Shown: piece by piece, positions 42,901 through 55,572 of the stretch
How the letters are laid out: the number at the start of each line of letters is the position of its first letter
How positions within the stretch are numbered: the first letter of the stretch is position 1
Source of the DNA: Chrysopilus asiliformis
Taxonomy: Eukaryota; Arthropoda; Insecta; Diptera; Rhagionidae
DNA: 64,000 nt
NCBI GenBank assembly: GCA_964034945.1
Contig: OZ035961.1
Location: forward strand, 41,754,184 to 41,818,183
Direction of reading: 5' to 3'
Translations under genes and position numbers: made by a program
The notes under the pieces: model-generated
Told to the model about the DNA's origin: nothing
The model's database searches: none
Seen by the model: only the letters and a program-made list of their open reading frames with translations

Positions 42901-43304
42901 TGCAGCTTCAAATTTTTAACCCCATATATTTTACGTTGTGTGACCGTCAGGTAACCGATACGTATAATCATTTTTGGTTAATTGGGTTGTAGGGATCCTG
43001 TAGTAGTGTGGCGTTATGGTTGTGTGAACTCTTTCGAATTAAACCATTGCGTTATATTTTTGTATAGAATATTATGTTTTCTATTATGTTTTCTGATTAA
43101 GCCTTTTTTAATATAAAATAACGGATAGCTGAGAGTGTTAACTGCAAAGATTCCAATTTTTAATGTAAAAATTTGTTGCCCCCCCCCCTTCCCCCTTCGT
43201 CCGGTACTTTTGTCATTGGTGGACACCAAACCAATATAAGCACCCTAGTTATTAGTATTTGAGCTGTTATATCAGCTATATGACCAGCGGCAGGCTAATA
43301 GCTA
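39956..43304. other. Single-copy upstream stretch with R fragments
   Basis: Mostly AT-rich without genes. Family R fragments occur at about 41860-41950 and, reversed, at 42350-42560. A TG-rich run lies at 41718-41750. A C-rich tract lies at 43177-43195. Confidence 0.45.
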
Positions 43305-43574
43305 ATGCACCGTTGACATTAGGTTGGCTAGTCAACATTAGCTGGGAACTAGGTTATATCTAGTATAATTCAATTAACATCAAACTAGTTAGAAACTTGC
43401 AACTCAGTGTTTCGTGCTGGTGTCTCTAGAATTAATTTTCAGACTATAAAAATCGGGTTTTAATTTGCTGCCAGCTTTAATTTTGTGTTGGTAATTTCAA
43501 CTGCAAAAAGTTGCTAGTGAGCTAGTGGCTTATCAATAAGCAGTTGACAACCAGCCTTAATGTCAAGCGCGCAT
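43305..43574. mobile_element. MITE with imperfect inverted ends (about 270 bp)
   Basis: ATGCACCGTTGACATTAGG at the left matches the reverse of CCTTAATGTCAAGCGCGCAT at the right. Internal motifs GTTGGCTAGTCAAC, CTAGTTAG and GTTGACAACC recur. No clear target duplication. Confidence 0.55.
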
Positions 43575-46079
43575 AAATCATTCCAGCAGTAGGCTTCCAT
43601 CTTTTTGTGAAGCGCGAATTTTGAAATGTATACGAATATATTCAAGAAATTAAGACGAAAAAAAATTAAAAGAAACCTCTCCCCAGTTTCGAAAGGTAAT
43701 CAGGAGATGGCAAAAACGTTGTGACCCGATCATCGACTCCAAAATATTGTGCCCCTAAGTCAATGTTGGAAATATTGAATCAACTTGCCCATCAAACCAC
43801 CCTAGTTATAGATTGACCCTAAACACTGTTAAAATTGTGTAACGTTTCGTTATTTTTACAATATCAGTATTTTAGGATCAAGTTTCTTTTACAGAAAACA
43901 AGTGCTGCAAATTGTATGGAAAACAATTCAAACACTATTTATAATGTGTTATTATAATGTATTCAAAAATCATTTTCAATTTGAATCAAAAATCTCGTAA
44001 CAATGAATGTGTGCGCATTTGAAATATCCGCGTTTAAGAGTGACATTATCGTCATTGGCACCTAATTTGAATCAGTGATTTACTGCAATTATTCGGTTTC
44101 ATATCACCAAATTTGTAAAAATCATTTATTTATAACTTCTTAAAACACTTAAAATTTACTCAATCAGAAATTACTGTTTAGGAATTCACTAAGATTTTGT
44201 ACAAACTTTCACACAATTTCTCATTTTTTCCACTCCATGTGTACAACAGGCGTTAATTGCATTATAATCGGTACAAAACACCAGCCCGCACGAATTAGCA
44301 AAAAAAAAAAAACAATAACAAATAGCCAAGTAAACAATTTCAATGCAAGTCAAATATGGCGCGTGAAACAGGATTAGGGATACTTTCCACTGCATCCGCC
44401 ACTTTTCGCGTAACCGTTATCGTCTCCCCGTTAACAAATAGGCAACAAATCACATTTATGAAGCAGGGCAGCTATTGTACGGCGGCGGATGAGCAACGGC
44501 CCTAAACTAATACTGTTCCGCCAGCAGCAACCGAAAATGCTTCCCGTTTAAAATCCTTCCCGTAAAAGACTGACATAAATCAAACTCGGGAGACAAGTTG
44601 ATTGCTGCATGGGTGCAGTTTAAAATGCCTGAAAACAGTGTATCACACCGAAATACAAAAATGAGACACCACTCGTTCAGTTGTGCATGCATGCACAGAA
44701 AAACCCATCCGTGTTCATCACTACATTCTACGTCGCATACAAAAACACATAAAACATCCAGGAAGAGGCCTGAAATACAGTCGCGGGGGATAGATTCCGA
44801 CAGTCTACTTGTATACATAAAGTGCATCTAACCATTCAGACTGTCTCCAAGTCGCCCTCAATCTCCCCTCGCGATGGTAAGCAAAGCAGCACTTTTCCAC
44901 CCTCAACTTACCTGGCGTTTCATTCATTCCTGGCGATGTCATGCTTCCTTCAGGCGAAACGACCCGTTTTGCCCCGTGCTGCCACAATTTCCATGTGGTT
45001 ATGTTAAAATAAGCGAATTTGTCTGGGTATGCAAATGTCTGACAGCCCCAAACTAGCGAAACACATTTTCGCGAAGGAATACATCAATTTTTCCTATTGC
45101 CATATTGTGAAAAACCTCCACCTCCTTAGGTCCATATGATCCCGCATATCCAGAACCTTCCTTGGTAAAGGTAGCTGTCCTCCTGCCGGTAACATATGCA
45201 TATGTGGTGAAAAATCGACCACACCATGCAAGAAGGTCGACGGACAAGTTGCAGAAGGTGGAAAACTTACGAGTGTTTCGCTTTCAACCCTTTTTGCCCG
45301 GTAAGTCTTAACCACCGTGCATTTATCTTTAACAACTTCTTCTTCTTCTTCTTCTATACTTCACTGCTGTTGAGGGTGGCTTCAGGGGTTCCACAATGGA
45401 AGTTTCTTTTTGTTTCCATGTTGTTGCATTTTTGTTCGACTTGACAAACAGTCACACATCATTTGACGGTGAATGTATATTCTATTCACGATGTATTAGG
45501 CATTTAGAGTGGTTACATTGATATTCGAAACCCTATCATATCGTTGTCATATACACCAAAATATAAAATCTTTATGTGTAATACGTGTTTTATAATATTT
45601 TTTTTTTACTTATTCACGTGTCAATGTTTTTGGTTTTGGTATTGCATGATTATTTTACATGTGTTTGTATTTTTTTCAAACGTCACACTCATAAAGCTAG
45701 TCCTTTAAAATAGGTATATTACACATTTAAAAATTACTTGCTGAGCTTAAGTGTATTCGAACGTTATACCTTAAAAAATTGTGACCGGTATCTGGGTAGC
45801 ATTGAACATTCAAAGTTGCGAGCCGGAAGTAAATTCTAGATCTGAATCGCAGTTTTAGTTTTCAAGCCAGTGTTTTTAACTGTTTGTAGCCAATACCTCA
45901 GATTAAGCCCTTAAAAAATTTCACACCTCTCTGGAATTCATTTCAATGCCCTTAAACTTCTCAGGAAAAAACCTTTTTAGTGCTTTATTTAAAAAAATAA
46001 CTTTTTTTTTTATTTTAATTTTTTTTCATGTTTTTCTTGTTAGTAATTTTGTATTAGATTATTATGACTAAGAATTCAA
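43575..46079. other. Single-copy stretch, GC-richer at 44390-45430
   Basis: The 44390-45430 part is non-repetitive and richer in GC than its surroundings, with overlapping open frames on both strands and no recognisable domain or exon structure. It could be regulatory or promoter DNA for a neighbouring gene. A (CTT)n run lies at about 45340-45354. Confidence 0.4.
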
Positions 46080-46435
46080 AATGACGTCTGTCCTTCACTA
46101 CGCCTTATCCTTTGAGATATCCTTACGGACTTTATGACTCCAGAAAAAATATCCTTGCGAACATTTTGACTCCAGAATCGGATTCAGCGACCAAAAAAAC
46201 CCCAGATGATATTTTTTCCGGAAAATTTGAGGCAAAATATAAAAACGTTATCCGTATAGGATCTACCCTTATCCTTACAAGGACGAAGTAATAAAAATAT
46301 TGTATTGTCACTGGACTTACGTATGTGTGCAAAATTTCAAGTCATTCGGATGAGTGGAAGTGGGTCAAAATTAAATTTCAAATTTTGACCCTGACAGACA
46401 AACACGAATGCAAGCTAAATAAAAGCTTTTAAAAA
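46080..46435 (-). repeat. Family L repeat copy, reverse
   Basis: On the minus strand it starts AAAAGCTTTTATTTAGCTTGC, then the GACCCACTTCCAC module, the GGATAACG unit, TTTTCCGGAAAAA and the GGTCGCTGAATCCGATTCTG unit. The terminal palindrome is not present. Confidence 0.65.
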
Positions 46436-46581
46436 ATATTTTGAATTTCTATTAATAAATTAAAAGCTACCTGTAATTTAATTCTGAAAGTATTTTGGTA
46501 CACCCAGAAAAATATTTTATCATATTGGCTAAATTTCAAATTGTATGGATAAAATTTTTGTTCGAAATCGACTCTACAAAA

Positions 46582-46640
46582 TGGTTTTGTCATATGGACA
46601 AAACTTGGTCATATGGACAAAACTTGGTCATATGGACAAA
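46582..46640 (+). repeat. 19-bp tandem repeat x 3
   Basis: TTGGTCATATGGACAAAAC occurs twice exactly in tandem, preceded by a diverged unit TTTTGTCATATGGACAAAAC. Confidence 0.9.
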
Positions 46641-46734
46641 ACAGGAAAATATCCAAGATCCCGTCATCGCACAAAAAAATGAATTACACCAGTGTGTTTA
46701 GAATGATGAAAAAAGTTGAATTTTCCATGTCCGT

Positions 46735-47130
46735 CCGTCTGTCCGTCCGTCTGTCTGTGGCGCGGATTGCGGGCGCACGGATTGAGCTAGAGACTTGAAA
46801 TTTTGTACAGATCCGTTTTTCGTAAAATGCGAGGCTAAGTTCGTTAATGGGCAAAAATGGACCATTAGGGGGGGTACCCCCCATACGAACGAAATCGTTT
46901 TTTGTGAATATCTCAAAAACGGTACATCTTATCAAAAAAGTCCAAGAACAAAAGTTTCTACATAAAACTCCCATACATCAAAATCCGATTGGAATAAATT
47001 TTAAAAAATCTTATTGGAAAGTTTGACTTCAAAGTGGAATTTTGGTATAACTGTTCGAATTTTGATACGAATATCACCATACGGGTCTCCAATGATTGCC
47101 AGATTGGCAATTATAGCTTTTGTTATGTTT
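46735..47130 (-). repeat. Family R repeat copy, reverse
   Basis: A CCGTCCGTCTGTCTGT tract, GAGCTAGAGACTTGAAATTT, GCGAGGCTAAGTTCG and TCTCAAAAACGGTACATCTT are mirror matches to the R copy at 2755-3295. A GTACCCCCC cluster lies at 46870. Confidence 0.65.
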
Positions 47131-49067
47131 TTTTTTAATTTAAAAAGGGTAAATATTGTCAAAATAATCTCATTTTTATACTAAAACAGCAAAAGTAGTT
47201 TCGAATGCAAGAACATTCAAATAATGGAGGCTTAGGCGAATAAAATTGCAAGAACATTCAAATAATGGCGGCTTAGGCGAATAAATGTTGACATTTTTCG
47301 ACGTCTATTCCCTATGCTTTTCAAAAGGCATAAGTATTTAATTGGTTTAATAACAAAAATCGTATATATGAACGTTTTTAGTTATAATTACGTTAATTTC
47401 CCTCTGTTCATTTCTGTCATCATTAGCTCTAATGTCAATTTGCATAGCTCTTAGACAAAAAAGAGCAAACTTATTCTATCTGCTCGTAAAAATACACGCG
47501 TAAATGGATGAATTGGCTTGCAAAGCAGAATTTTATGTCTTTATATCAATAATGATGAACGTATTTGAAAATGAATAAACAAATGTCAAGATTGAAAAAT
47601 GAATGTGAAGTTCAGGTATTTGCATAAAATCACGAAAGAAAACTAGTCTTCTTTACAATAACAGAGGTAAATTATGTCGTCAAGTATTCAGATTTATGAT
47701 GCGAATTACGCGAACTGAAGAGGGTCAAGCACTTAATTCTTATGAACTTTTCCTTTCATCAAGCAATAAAAGGATTTCTTTCTTTTAGATTGTGTTTGAA
47801 AGGCAGAATAGACGGAAATGATACCTGAAGCAGTAACCAACCCTTATTCTATGTTTGTTTACTTTACACCAATAAAAAACCTGCCTCTTACGGTTTTGCT
47901 CGATTCGACTCCTACTCCCCCAAGAAAGCGATTCGCTTACACTATCTGCAATCATTACTAGTAACTCTTGCCTTGTATTTAGATGGTTCTCAACGCATAT
48001 GTCGTTCGTAAAGTAGTATTTGACTCACGTATTTTGTTCACGTTGAAAAAGGCCCACACTTGCAGGGTAACTCTTTATTAGAAGCAATTCAAAAGAAATA
48101 CCAACCCCTAACCCATTCATATCAACCGACAGTACATGCTGCACATTCGCGATGTTATGTTGGTGCATTACATCGCAAGACATTAAAATGCAAACCCATG
48201 TTGTGCCCCTATAGACGTCATCATGCGTATCCCGTGGGAGATTTCGGTCCATTCTATCTACCATCTTCTTGTTTTTCACATTGCTTTTTAAATAGATTCC
48301 TTTTTCAAGTTGGAATACGTCCAGACTCCAGTCTCAAAACATGAATTCAGACTGTACGTGAGTTGTGTCTAAGTTGGATACCTTCATAGATCCATTACGC
48401 CTTTGAATTGTTTGGTGTAAAATCCGGTGACTGATAAGACACCTAGTGAAAGTAGATTTTATATGTATGTGGGCTGGAATGTCACTAATCCTTCAACGAA
48501 CTTTGCTGATATATCTAGCGACGTCAGTTATTTTGTTTTTTGCTTTTTCTTTAATTTATCTTTCATTCTCAATGCTTAAGAGGTTATTCCCCTTGGGTAA
48601 TTTCAAATGAATTTTCAACACCTTTCTAAAAGAAAACTTGTAGCCGTATTGCATTTGTATATGTACCTATAAAATATTTTTCTATGAAATACCAGCAAGT
48701 TAAACACTATATAGCGTGGTAAGAAGATAATTGAAAGTCCACAGCGACTCGATGTTGAATTAAAAATTTCAACAGAACATCATGTCGTACGGACTTGAAT
48801 ACACAAAAAAATGAAGATGAGAAGCAAAAAGAGTCCTTAATAAAAAAAAATATATTTTGCACATTGCATTAGTATTTCGTTAATAAAGAAAGATTCTTTC
48901 ACCAGGTATTTTTATTCCGTTTTCTTGTTTTTTTTTTTTTGTACATAACTATTTTTAAGGTTTTGTTTTTAAATATGTCAAGCATTTTGTAAAGAAAAAT
49001 AATACTGTGAGAAAAAAAATTAATTAACTTGAAAACAATCTTTGATTTATTATGATGATACCAGAAT
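47131..49067. other. Single-copy stretch with a 41-bp tandem pair
   Basis: At 47206-47287 a 41-bp unit (TGCAAGAACATTCAAATAAT, then GGCTTAGGCGAATAAA) is repeated twice. The rest shows no gene; short frames near 48025-48344 on both strands lack domains. Confidence 0.45.
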
Positions 49068-49262
49068 TAGGGTTCGTCCTAAAACGAGTAACCGGAATCT
49101 TGGTTGGAATTCCATAAAGTCACAGGTGACTGATGATTCAACGACTTTTCATGGTGATCGCCTTATGTGAAGCAATCAACTTGACAAGTCGTCGAATCGA
49201 CAGTCGCCTGTGGCCTTACGGAATACCTACAAAGATTGAAATTACCCGTCTTCTTCTGGGAT
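49068..49262. mobile_element. Palindromic MITE (about 195 bp)
   Basis: GGAATTCCATAAAGTCACAGG..GATTCAACGACTT is mirrored by AAGTCGTCGAATCGACAG..CCTGTGGCCTTACGGAATACC (given in parts), with outer ends CGTCCTAAAACG and CGTCTTCTTCTGGG. The exact ends are uncertain. Confidence 0.55.
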
Positions 49263-49539
49263 ATATAATATATATATATGGATCAAGACTATTATATAAG
49301 TTAATGACGAAGGCCGCATCAGGAGATTACAAAAGATAGATTTATGGAAGGTGTAAATTTTAGTGGGTGAAAATTTTCTTTGGTGGACAATTTCCCCAAT
49401 GACGCAAACCATGTCAAACTTGCTCCAATGCTTCAGGAGATAGCAGGAAAGGGGTTTATAGTCAAGGGGACGATTAGATTTTAGTGGGCGAACACTTTCC
49501 TTGTGGAAATACCTACCCAACCTCGTCAAAATTGTTCAA

Positions 49540-49862
49540 GCGGTTAGGAAGATAGACGGCGGAGGCATAAGAAGTAAAAGGAACATTGAGTTGGCATACA
49601 GCCTAAGAAATGGTCCAATTTTGTCCGTTCAAGAACTTAGCTTAGCCATTTGCGAGAAACGCAACTATAAAAAATTTCAACTTTAAGCTCAATCCTTTCG
49701 AAAGTTCACGGACAAACAGACGGGAGTTAAAAACCTTGATGCAAAACACCCTAGTGTAATTCATTTTAGGTCCGATGATTGCTTCGATGCTTTACTAACG
49801 GTATATTAAATCTAATATACTACCTACTATATGATTTTCGTATAAAGTATAAAAATGCATTG
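49540..49862 (+). repeat. Family R repeat copy
   Basis: GGTCCAATTTTGTCCGTTC, AAGAACTTAGCTTAGCCATT, CTCAATCCTTTCGAAAGTTC and the end ATAAAGTATAAAAA are colinear with the 3' half of the 2755-3295 copy. Confidence 0.65.
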
Positions 49863-50442
49863 AAAATTTAAATTCCATATGTGAGATAAGTAAAACTTAT
49901 TAAAATTACAGAAAAGAAAAGGGTTTTTTATTCCACTGTATACAAGTTTTTGTCTTAAATCTTCAACTTAAAACGATGAAGCCAAGAATTTCTTCTGCAA
50001 CTAAATAATATAAAGAAGAAAGAAAAAATAAAAGCGAAACTGATGTGAATAGAAATATCAGTATAAAGGACGAGGCATATGGAAACTTATGAGACAAAGT
50101 GTCATTTACTACGGTTGTGTCTAGAATGGAAAGTTCCATAGCATTGTCTCAAGTAGACGGTAGATACTCAACGAGTGTATGACGTTTCTATGGAACTAAA
50201 GATACAGGAGACAGGATATGTGCATTGAGTACATTAAGCCATATAAAAACTCATATGGAGTACATGATGCATAATTTTTTTATTTAAATATAGATATATA
50301 TGTATAATAAACGGATAACAGTGAAATAGCTTTGTTCTGTTAAACTGATTCTAGCGATTCTAAACAAAATATCAACACAGAATTTCCACATAGATCTCTG
50401 TCTAAAATGATTTAATATATTCTTAATTAATGTCAATACCTG
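49863..50442. other. AT-rich stretch, nothing recognised
   Basis: No gene, terminal repeat or array seen. Confidence 0.45.
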
Positions 50443-51222
50443 CACTCAGAAAAATAATTTGTAATACCTATGAAAAATTTAAAAAAAATTTATCAAAATT
50501 TAGGCGTTATTTGGAACCATTGAAGGGTGGTTTTAGGACCTATGAAAAAATCATTTCTTTAATGAAACGATTTTCATAGCGTTATGAACTTTTTCATAAA
50601 ATCCATGAAGTTTTTAATGGAATTTATGATGTATTTTCATAATATCTATGAAATCTACTACAAGAATTTATGAAAAAATGTCATTGATCAATCGTCAAAA
50701 ATCATAAAAATTTCACGCTGTGTTACGTTCTCCCCAACGATTTTGATTTCTGTAGTATTGTATTGATTGGTTTCTTTTTACTATTACCAAATGCAATACG
50801 CTGACACTTTTAAGATTCACTTACACAGGATACACTTCATTTTGCTTCCAACTACATATTCGAGGTGCTAAAACTTCCATTACTACTGTATATATACTAA
50901 CCATGAAATATTTCTAGTTGTACGAATTATATCACGAATGCAAATTTCTTCACAAATTTTATGAAATTTTCCATAAAAACAATGTTTATTCTTGCATAAA
51001 GCCTATGAAATAAAAAAAAATAAAATAAAATAAATGTTATAGGATGTATGAAACCGTCTTTAAAATTATGAAATACTTTTTCTCAATATGAATGAAGTTT
51101 TTCATAAACCAAATGATTTTTCTTGTATTTTATGGAGATTTTCCTAATTTTAATGAAAAAGAGCACGTCTTAAAAGTAACGAAGTATTTTCATAGATCTG
51201 ATGAACGAAATTTTTCGGAGTA
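50443..51222. mobile_element. MITE, 780 bp, TATGAAAA motifs, TG target duplication
   Basis: Left end CACTCAGAAAAAT and inverted right end TACTCCGAAAAAT, with TG on both sides (50441-50442 and 51223-51224). TATGAAAA or TTTTCATA recurs more than a dozen times inside. End sequence and 2-bp TG/CA duplication resemble the 20355-21643 element, which suggests the same transposase class. Confidence 0.6.
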
Positions 51223-51625
51223 TGGTTTTTTTTAACTTAAAACGGGACTGTTTGGGCTGACACTCGCAGATGCGTTTTAACCTTTTTTTATTCGGTAGAT
51301 AGCTAAAAATCAGAAATCCGACTTGAAGGAAAACCCCTTGACCTTCCACGTTTCAAAGCTTACCCCTCATTCACATTATATATTCGGGGCTATTTACGGC
51401 AAACAGATGTCTAACTCCATAAAAATTTATGCAGTGTTTTATTAATAGACATATCAGCGCCAAGAATCATTAAAATCAGCTAATTTATTCCCTTCTCCAC
51501 TATACAAACATACACGTTTTTCGACATAATCGCTTATCTTTAAAAAAAAATATGGGGAGGGGGTAAAGGAGAGAAATAACAACGTCTATATGATTGACAA
51601 CAAAGTTGACTAGGTAATTCTTTAA

Positions 51626-51846
51626 CCGTTAATTGATGAGGTGGGTCCAGTAGACCCACATTGACTTTTTTCTTTTTGCTATTTCTCATGTTTTCAGCAC
51701 AGTGACTATGAAATCTTCAGTACCTTCATACAGTATGGTGTTGTGTGCCGAGTTAAAAGCACGGATTTGGTATGTGATTAGAATGTAGTGAACGTGGACT
51801 CCACCTCATCATTTACGCATATGATTTTCACCTCATAAATTAAGGG
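51626..51846. mobile_element. piggyBac-like MITE, TTAA target
   Basis: TTAA at 51622-51625 and 51847-51850 flank ends CCGTTAATTGATGAGG and (reverse) CCCTTAATTTATGAGG. An internal GTGGGTCCAGTAGACCCAC palindrome lies next to the left end. The 221-bp element has no coding sequence. Confidence 0.72.
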
Positions 51847-51850
51847 TTAA

Positions 51851-52248
51851 TGATAAATTTGTCATCAATTCCATTTTGCAATTTTGCAAACACATGATAT
51901 TTTTAGAACTTTTCTAATTCTTTTTTTTTTCAAGTTTAAAATAATGCCGCACTTCAGAAGTCGCTGCTGAGTTTCGATAAGTTCCATTTTTAGGATGATT
52001 TTATTATGGCTTTATGAGGAACAAATTGAAGCACATTTTCTCGTTGTAATGCTGAATAAAAAGGAAGCCGACTCGATGTTAGATCACGGGGTTGCCAGAG
52101 CACCATCGGGAATTACCCTAGCAATTACCCTTCCAAATACCTATCTAAATACCTATCCGCCTACACTACACGGCCGACAATCAAAAAATTGCCAGAGTTG
52201 ACCAAAGATTTTTGACTCTTTGGATCTTATATTTAGAATTATATGTTA
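51851..52248. other. Short stretch without a gene
   Basis: Contains a small open plus-strand frame (51995-52201) with no domain; nothing else seen. Confidence 0.4.
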
Positions 52249-52854
52249 CTAGGAGACCCTTTGTTGCCAGCTTAAAGTTTTTTGAATAGATTTTAGAATG
52301 CCAAAAAACCATAAAAAACTTAAAAAGTTTTGGGAAAAAAACGTTATACTTACAGGACCTTCCGTATAGAATTTTAAAAATTGAACACCGGATTCGCGCT
52401 CAGTGACCCCGGAAACTCCATAATGCCGATTTTCCCCGGGAAAAACGGGAAAAATGATATTCCCGTTATCCTTTCAGGACCTTCCGTTTCAAATTTTGAA
52501 AATCTAATACAGGATTCGTGATCAGCGAGCCCGGAAACCGATTTTTCCCGGGAAAAATCAGAAAAAGGATATTTTCGTTATCCTTTCAGTACATTCCGTT
52601 TCGAATCTTGAAATTCCAACAACGGATTCGTGATCAGCGACCCCGGAAATCCCGGGAAAAAATGGGAATAAGATATTTGCGTTATCCTTACAGGACCTTC
52701 TGTTTCGAATTTCGAAAATCTGACATAGCTAAAAACCTGCTCCTGGCAATGCAAATCATTTTTCAAAAAAACGGGTAAAAATCGGTCCAGTAGTTTTTGA
52801 GTTTTGTAATCTCAAACAGGCCAACAAACAAACATCCATTTTTATACATATAGA
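52249..52854 (-). mobile_element. Non-autonomous Helitron, reverse (606 bp)
   Basis: On the minus strand it begins TCTATATGTATAAAAATGG after an A and ends CTGGCAACAAAGGGTCTC CTAG before T. It is a longer relative of 39587-39955, with about four internal units of roughly 110 bp (GGAAGGTCCTG..GGATAACG, TTTTTCCCGGG, GGTCGCTGATCACGAATCC). Confidence 0.75.
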
Positions 52855-55570
52855 TTTGTTCAATTCCCTATGTGTACGATTTCGAGACATTTCTGAATAA
52901 ACACGAACTGCAGTCTTGAGAAAGTCTTGAGAAATTCACGTCAAAAGCTTTTTCGCAAACAAGTTCTGAAATTTTGAGTTGGAATATTGTACCATACATG
53001 AATTTATGCACCGATTATAAAGATAAACAAAGTTTAACAATAATTTTTTACTGCTTTGTGCATTAAAAAAAAGCTCGAACTCAGCCCAAAATACTGGCAA
53101 TATTTAACTGTTGTCACCTTAGGCGTTTTTTCAAAGGAAACCAAAATGACAAAAGGTTGACTGGAGCAGGAACTTGCGAAAAACTCTCAAAAATCATCTT
53201 TTTTGACAGCTAGAACATTGAAAGACAAGGACAAAAAAATTAAAAGAGTAAAAGAGAGGGGAAAAAATTAATTCGTTGCGAGTTTTTCATCTGGAAACTT
53301 CATTTTATACGCCCGGAATAAAGGCTTTTAGTGAAAAAAATTGTTCAGATTTGACTGCACAAATACACGAGAACGTGTACAGCTCAAAAAATCTCAGTCT
53401 CAGCTCGAATTAAAATCAAAAGGACGAAAAGAAGTGGTGTACTAGGCTCTCAATAGGTTCGGATTCTGGCCCTGATGCCGGTCCCGGGGCTGCTGCAACT
53501 GATGCTGACTCTGATGTTGTTGATGACGACGAAATGGTGATGACGACGATGATGATGATGATGGCGAAGCCAAAACAGGCACTTCTTTGTCCGTTTACCA
53601 TGCATAATGCATGTACAGCGAATTCTTTTTACAAATTTTCCTTTACTTTTTTTTAACTAAAAAATTTCGTGCTACTCTTTTTTGGTGTATTAATTCCACT
53701 AAGAGGCTTTCTACTTGGAACGTTTTTTTTGGAAGTAAAGAGCCTTGATGCACATGATGCAATAATTACAGGATAAATAGACGGAGAAGATATCATACCG
53801 CCATGAAACATTAAAATTAACAACAACGACACAAACAAAAACGTTATACACACATACGTACATTATTTCAAGTGAGACTGAAAAAAAAAATTAACATGGA
53901 CGAGTGAAATTGCTGAGAGTACTTATACATTGTTTTAAATAGAACCCAAAAAAAGCATAATGAGATGTTGTTTCAAAGTTCAGCAACCTAAAAATCGTTA
54001 AAATGTCCATAGAAACAGAAATTAAATATAAGTGGTATTTTAAACGTATAACTCACATGAGTTTTCATTTATTTATTTTTAGGATAGAGAGGTACGATTA
54101 GGTCACTTATGGCCTGAAGGTGGATGACACAATGTTTGTACGTATATAATAGTTACTGAAAGCGAAGCAAGATACTGAAAAACCACGCAAAATTGATGAC
54201 AAAAGAAAATTGTACGTTCGTGACCACCATAACTGTTGAAGGAATTAACCTAGAAACTTAAAATTTTACACAGATAGGTATCTCGTAAAATGTGAGGTTA
54301 AGTTCTTGAAAAGGTTTCATTTCTCGAAAACGGTACATCCTTTCGAAAAACATATATAGACGAAATGTGTTTAGAATATGATTTTACATAACAGCTCCAT
54401 TTACATAACAGCTCCAATCCAGTCGAACCATTTCTTCACTATTCTAATGGATTTTTTAAATAAAATTATCTTTGTCCTCATATAGAGTGTTTGACGAAAA
54501 ATCAAATTAATCGCCAAAGAAAATCTGTCAATTTTTATACTCTATGATTTTAGATGAATTTGATTTGTAAAAGACCGATTCTGATCTGTAAGGAGCCAGT
54601 GGCCGCTATGAAAATATCTATATAACCGTAAAAGATAGTGGATAATAGTGGAAGACGAAATTGTGACAAACATTATTCTCTTCATTTAATCTCACACAAT
54701 AAACCACATAAAACTTGTTAGTTATAGAAATAATCGCAAAATAAAGATTTTTTAAAATTACGGTATATTTTAAGGTTTATTTACTGGAAATTTTACTATC
54801 TTCATTTTTTGTCATATATAAGACTAGTGAAAGACGCATAGTTTGGGAGTAAACAGCTAAAAACGAAATTGCGATTTTTAAAAAGCCGCCATTTTGGTAA
54901 ATTGCACCAAAAGTTGATAGGACCGTCCCATTCTAGGACCAAACCTATGAGAAATCTTGTACACACACTGACAGACAGAAAGACATTTTTGTATTATGAC
55001 TCCAATCGACTCGAAAGTACTCGGGAAATATTTTTGGGCAAAATTAAGAGGTCTAAATTTTTCATGAATACAATACTTTATTATACTTCGCATAAGAAAG
55101 TGAATAAAATTCTGTTTAATTAACATCCTCGGGAACTATGTACGCTTTCACAAAGTATTTTCTTGAAAAAAATTTGTTTTACTCTCACGACAATAAACAT
55201 TTTTTCATCTACCTGTATTAATAAATAAAAACCTCGCTTATCGTAATTATTCAAGAAATTTATAATTAGCATAATTTATTATCCCATTGAATGGTTTTAA
55301 CGGTCATGTAGATCGACACCGGATTTAATAAGCCATGCAAACAGAAATTTGAACCTAAAATTATGCTAGGATTATAGACCACTTCCATTACACATCGATT
55401 TAATATTAATTGAACGCGTCTAGGATAAGTTATTATTATACATTTTACATGAGATAAACATGAAAACTGTATATTAGTGCATTAATTGTGGCTTCCATTA
55501 ATAAACAATTATATCCGTAACAAGTTCTTTTTTTAAATTTACGTAAAATAGTAGACATAACTACCAACTG
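52855..55570. other. Single-copy stretch with triplet-rich block and R copy
   Basis: At 53450-53580 a GAT/GAC/GCT-rich block reads as an acidic, Ala/Asp-rich peptide on plus but lacks exon signals. A reverse family R copy lies at about 54230-54560. No gene is supported. Confidence 0.4.
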
Positions 55571-55572
55571 TA

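Noticed and set aside
44390..45430. Protein-coding gene in the GC-richer stretch
   Set aside because: Several short overlapping frames on both strands, none with a domain or consistent splice sites.
46613..46701. MDKTWSYGQN repeat peptide
   Set aside because: Translation of a 19-bp tandem repeat; no gene context.
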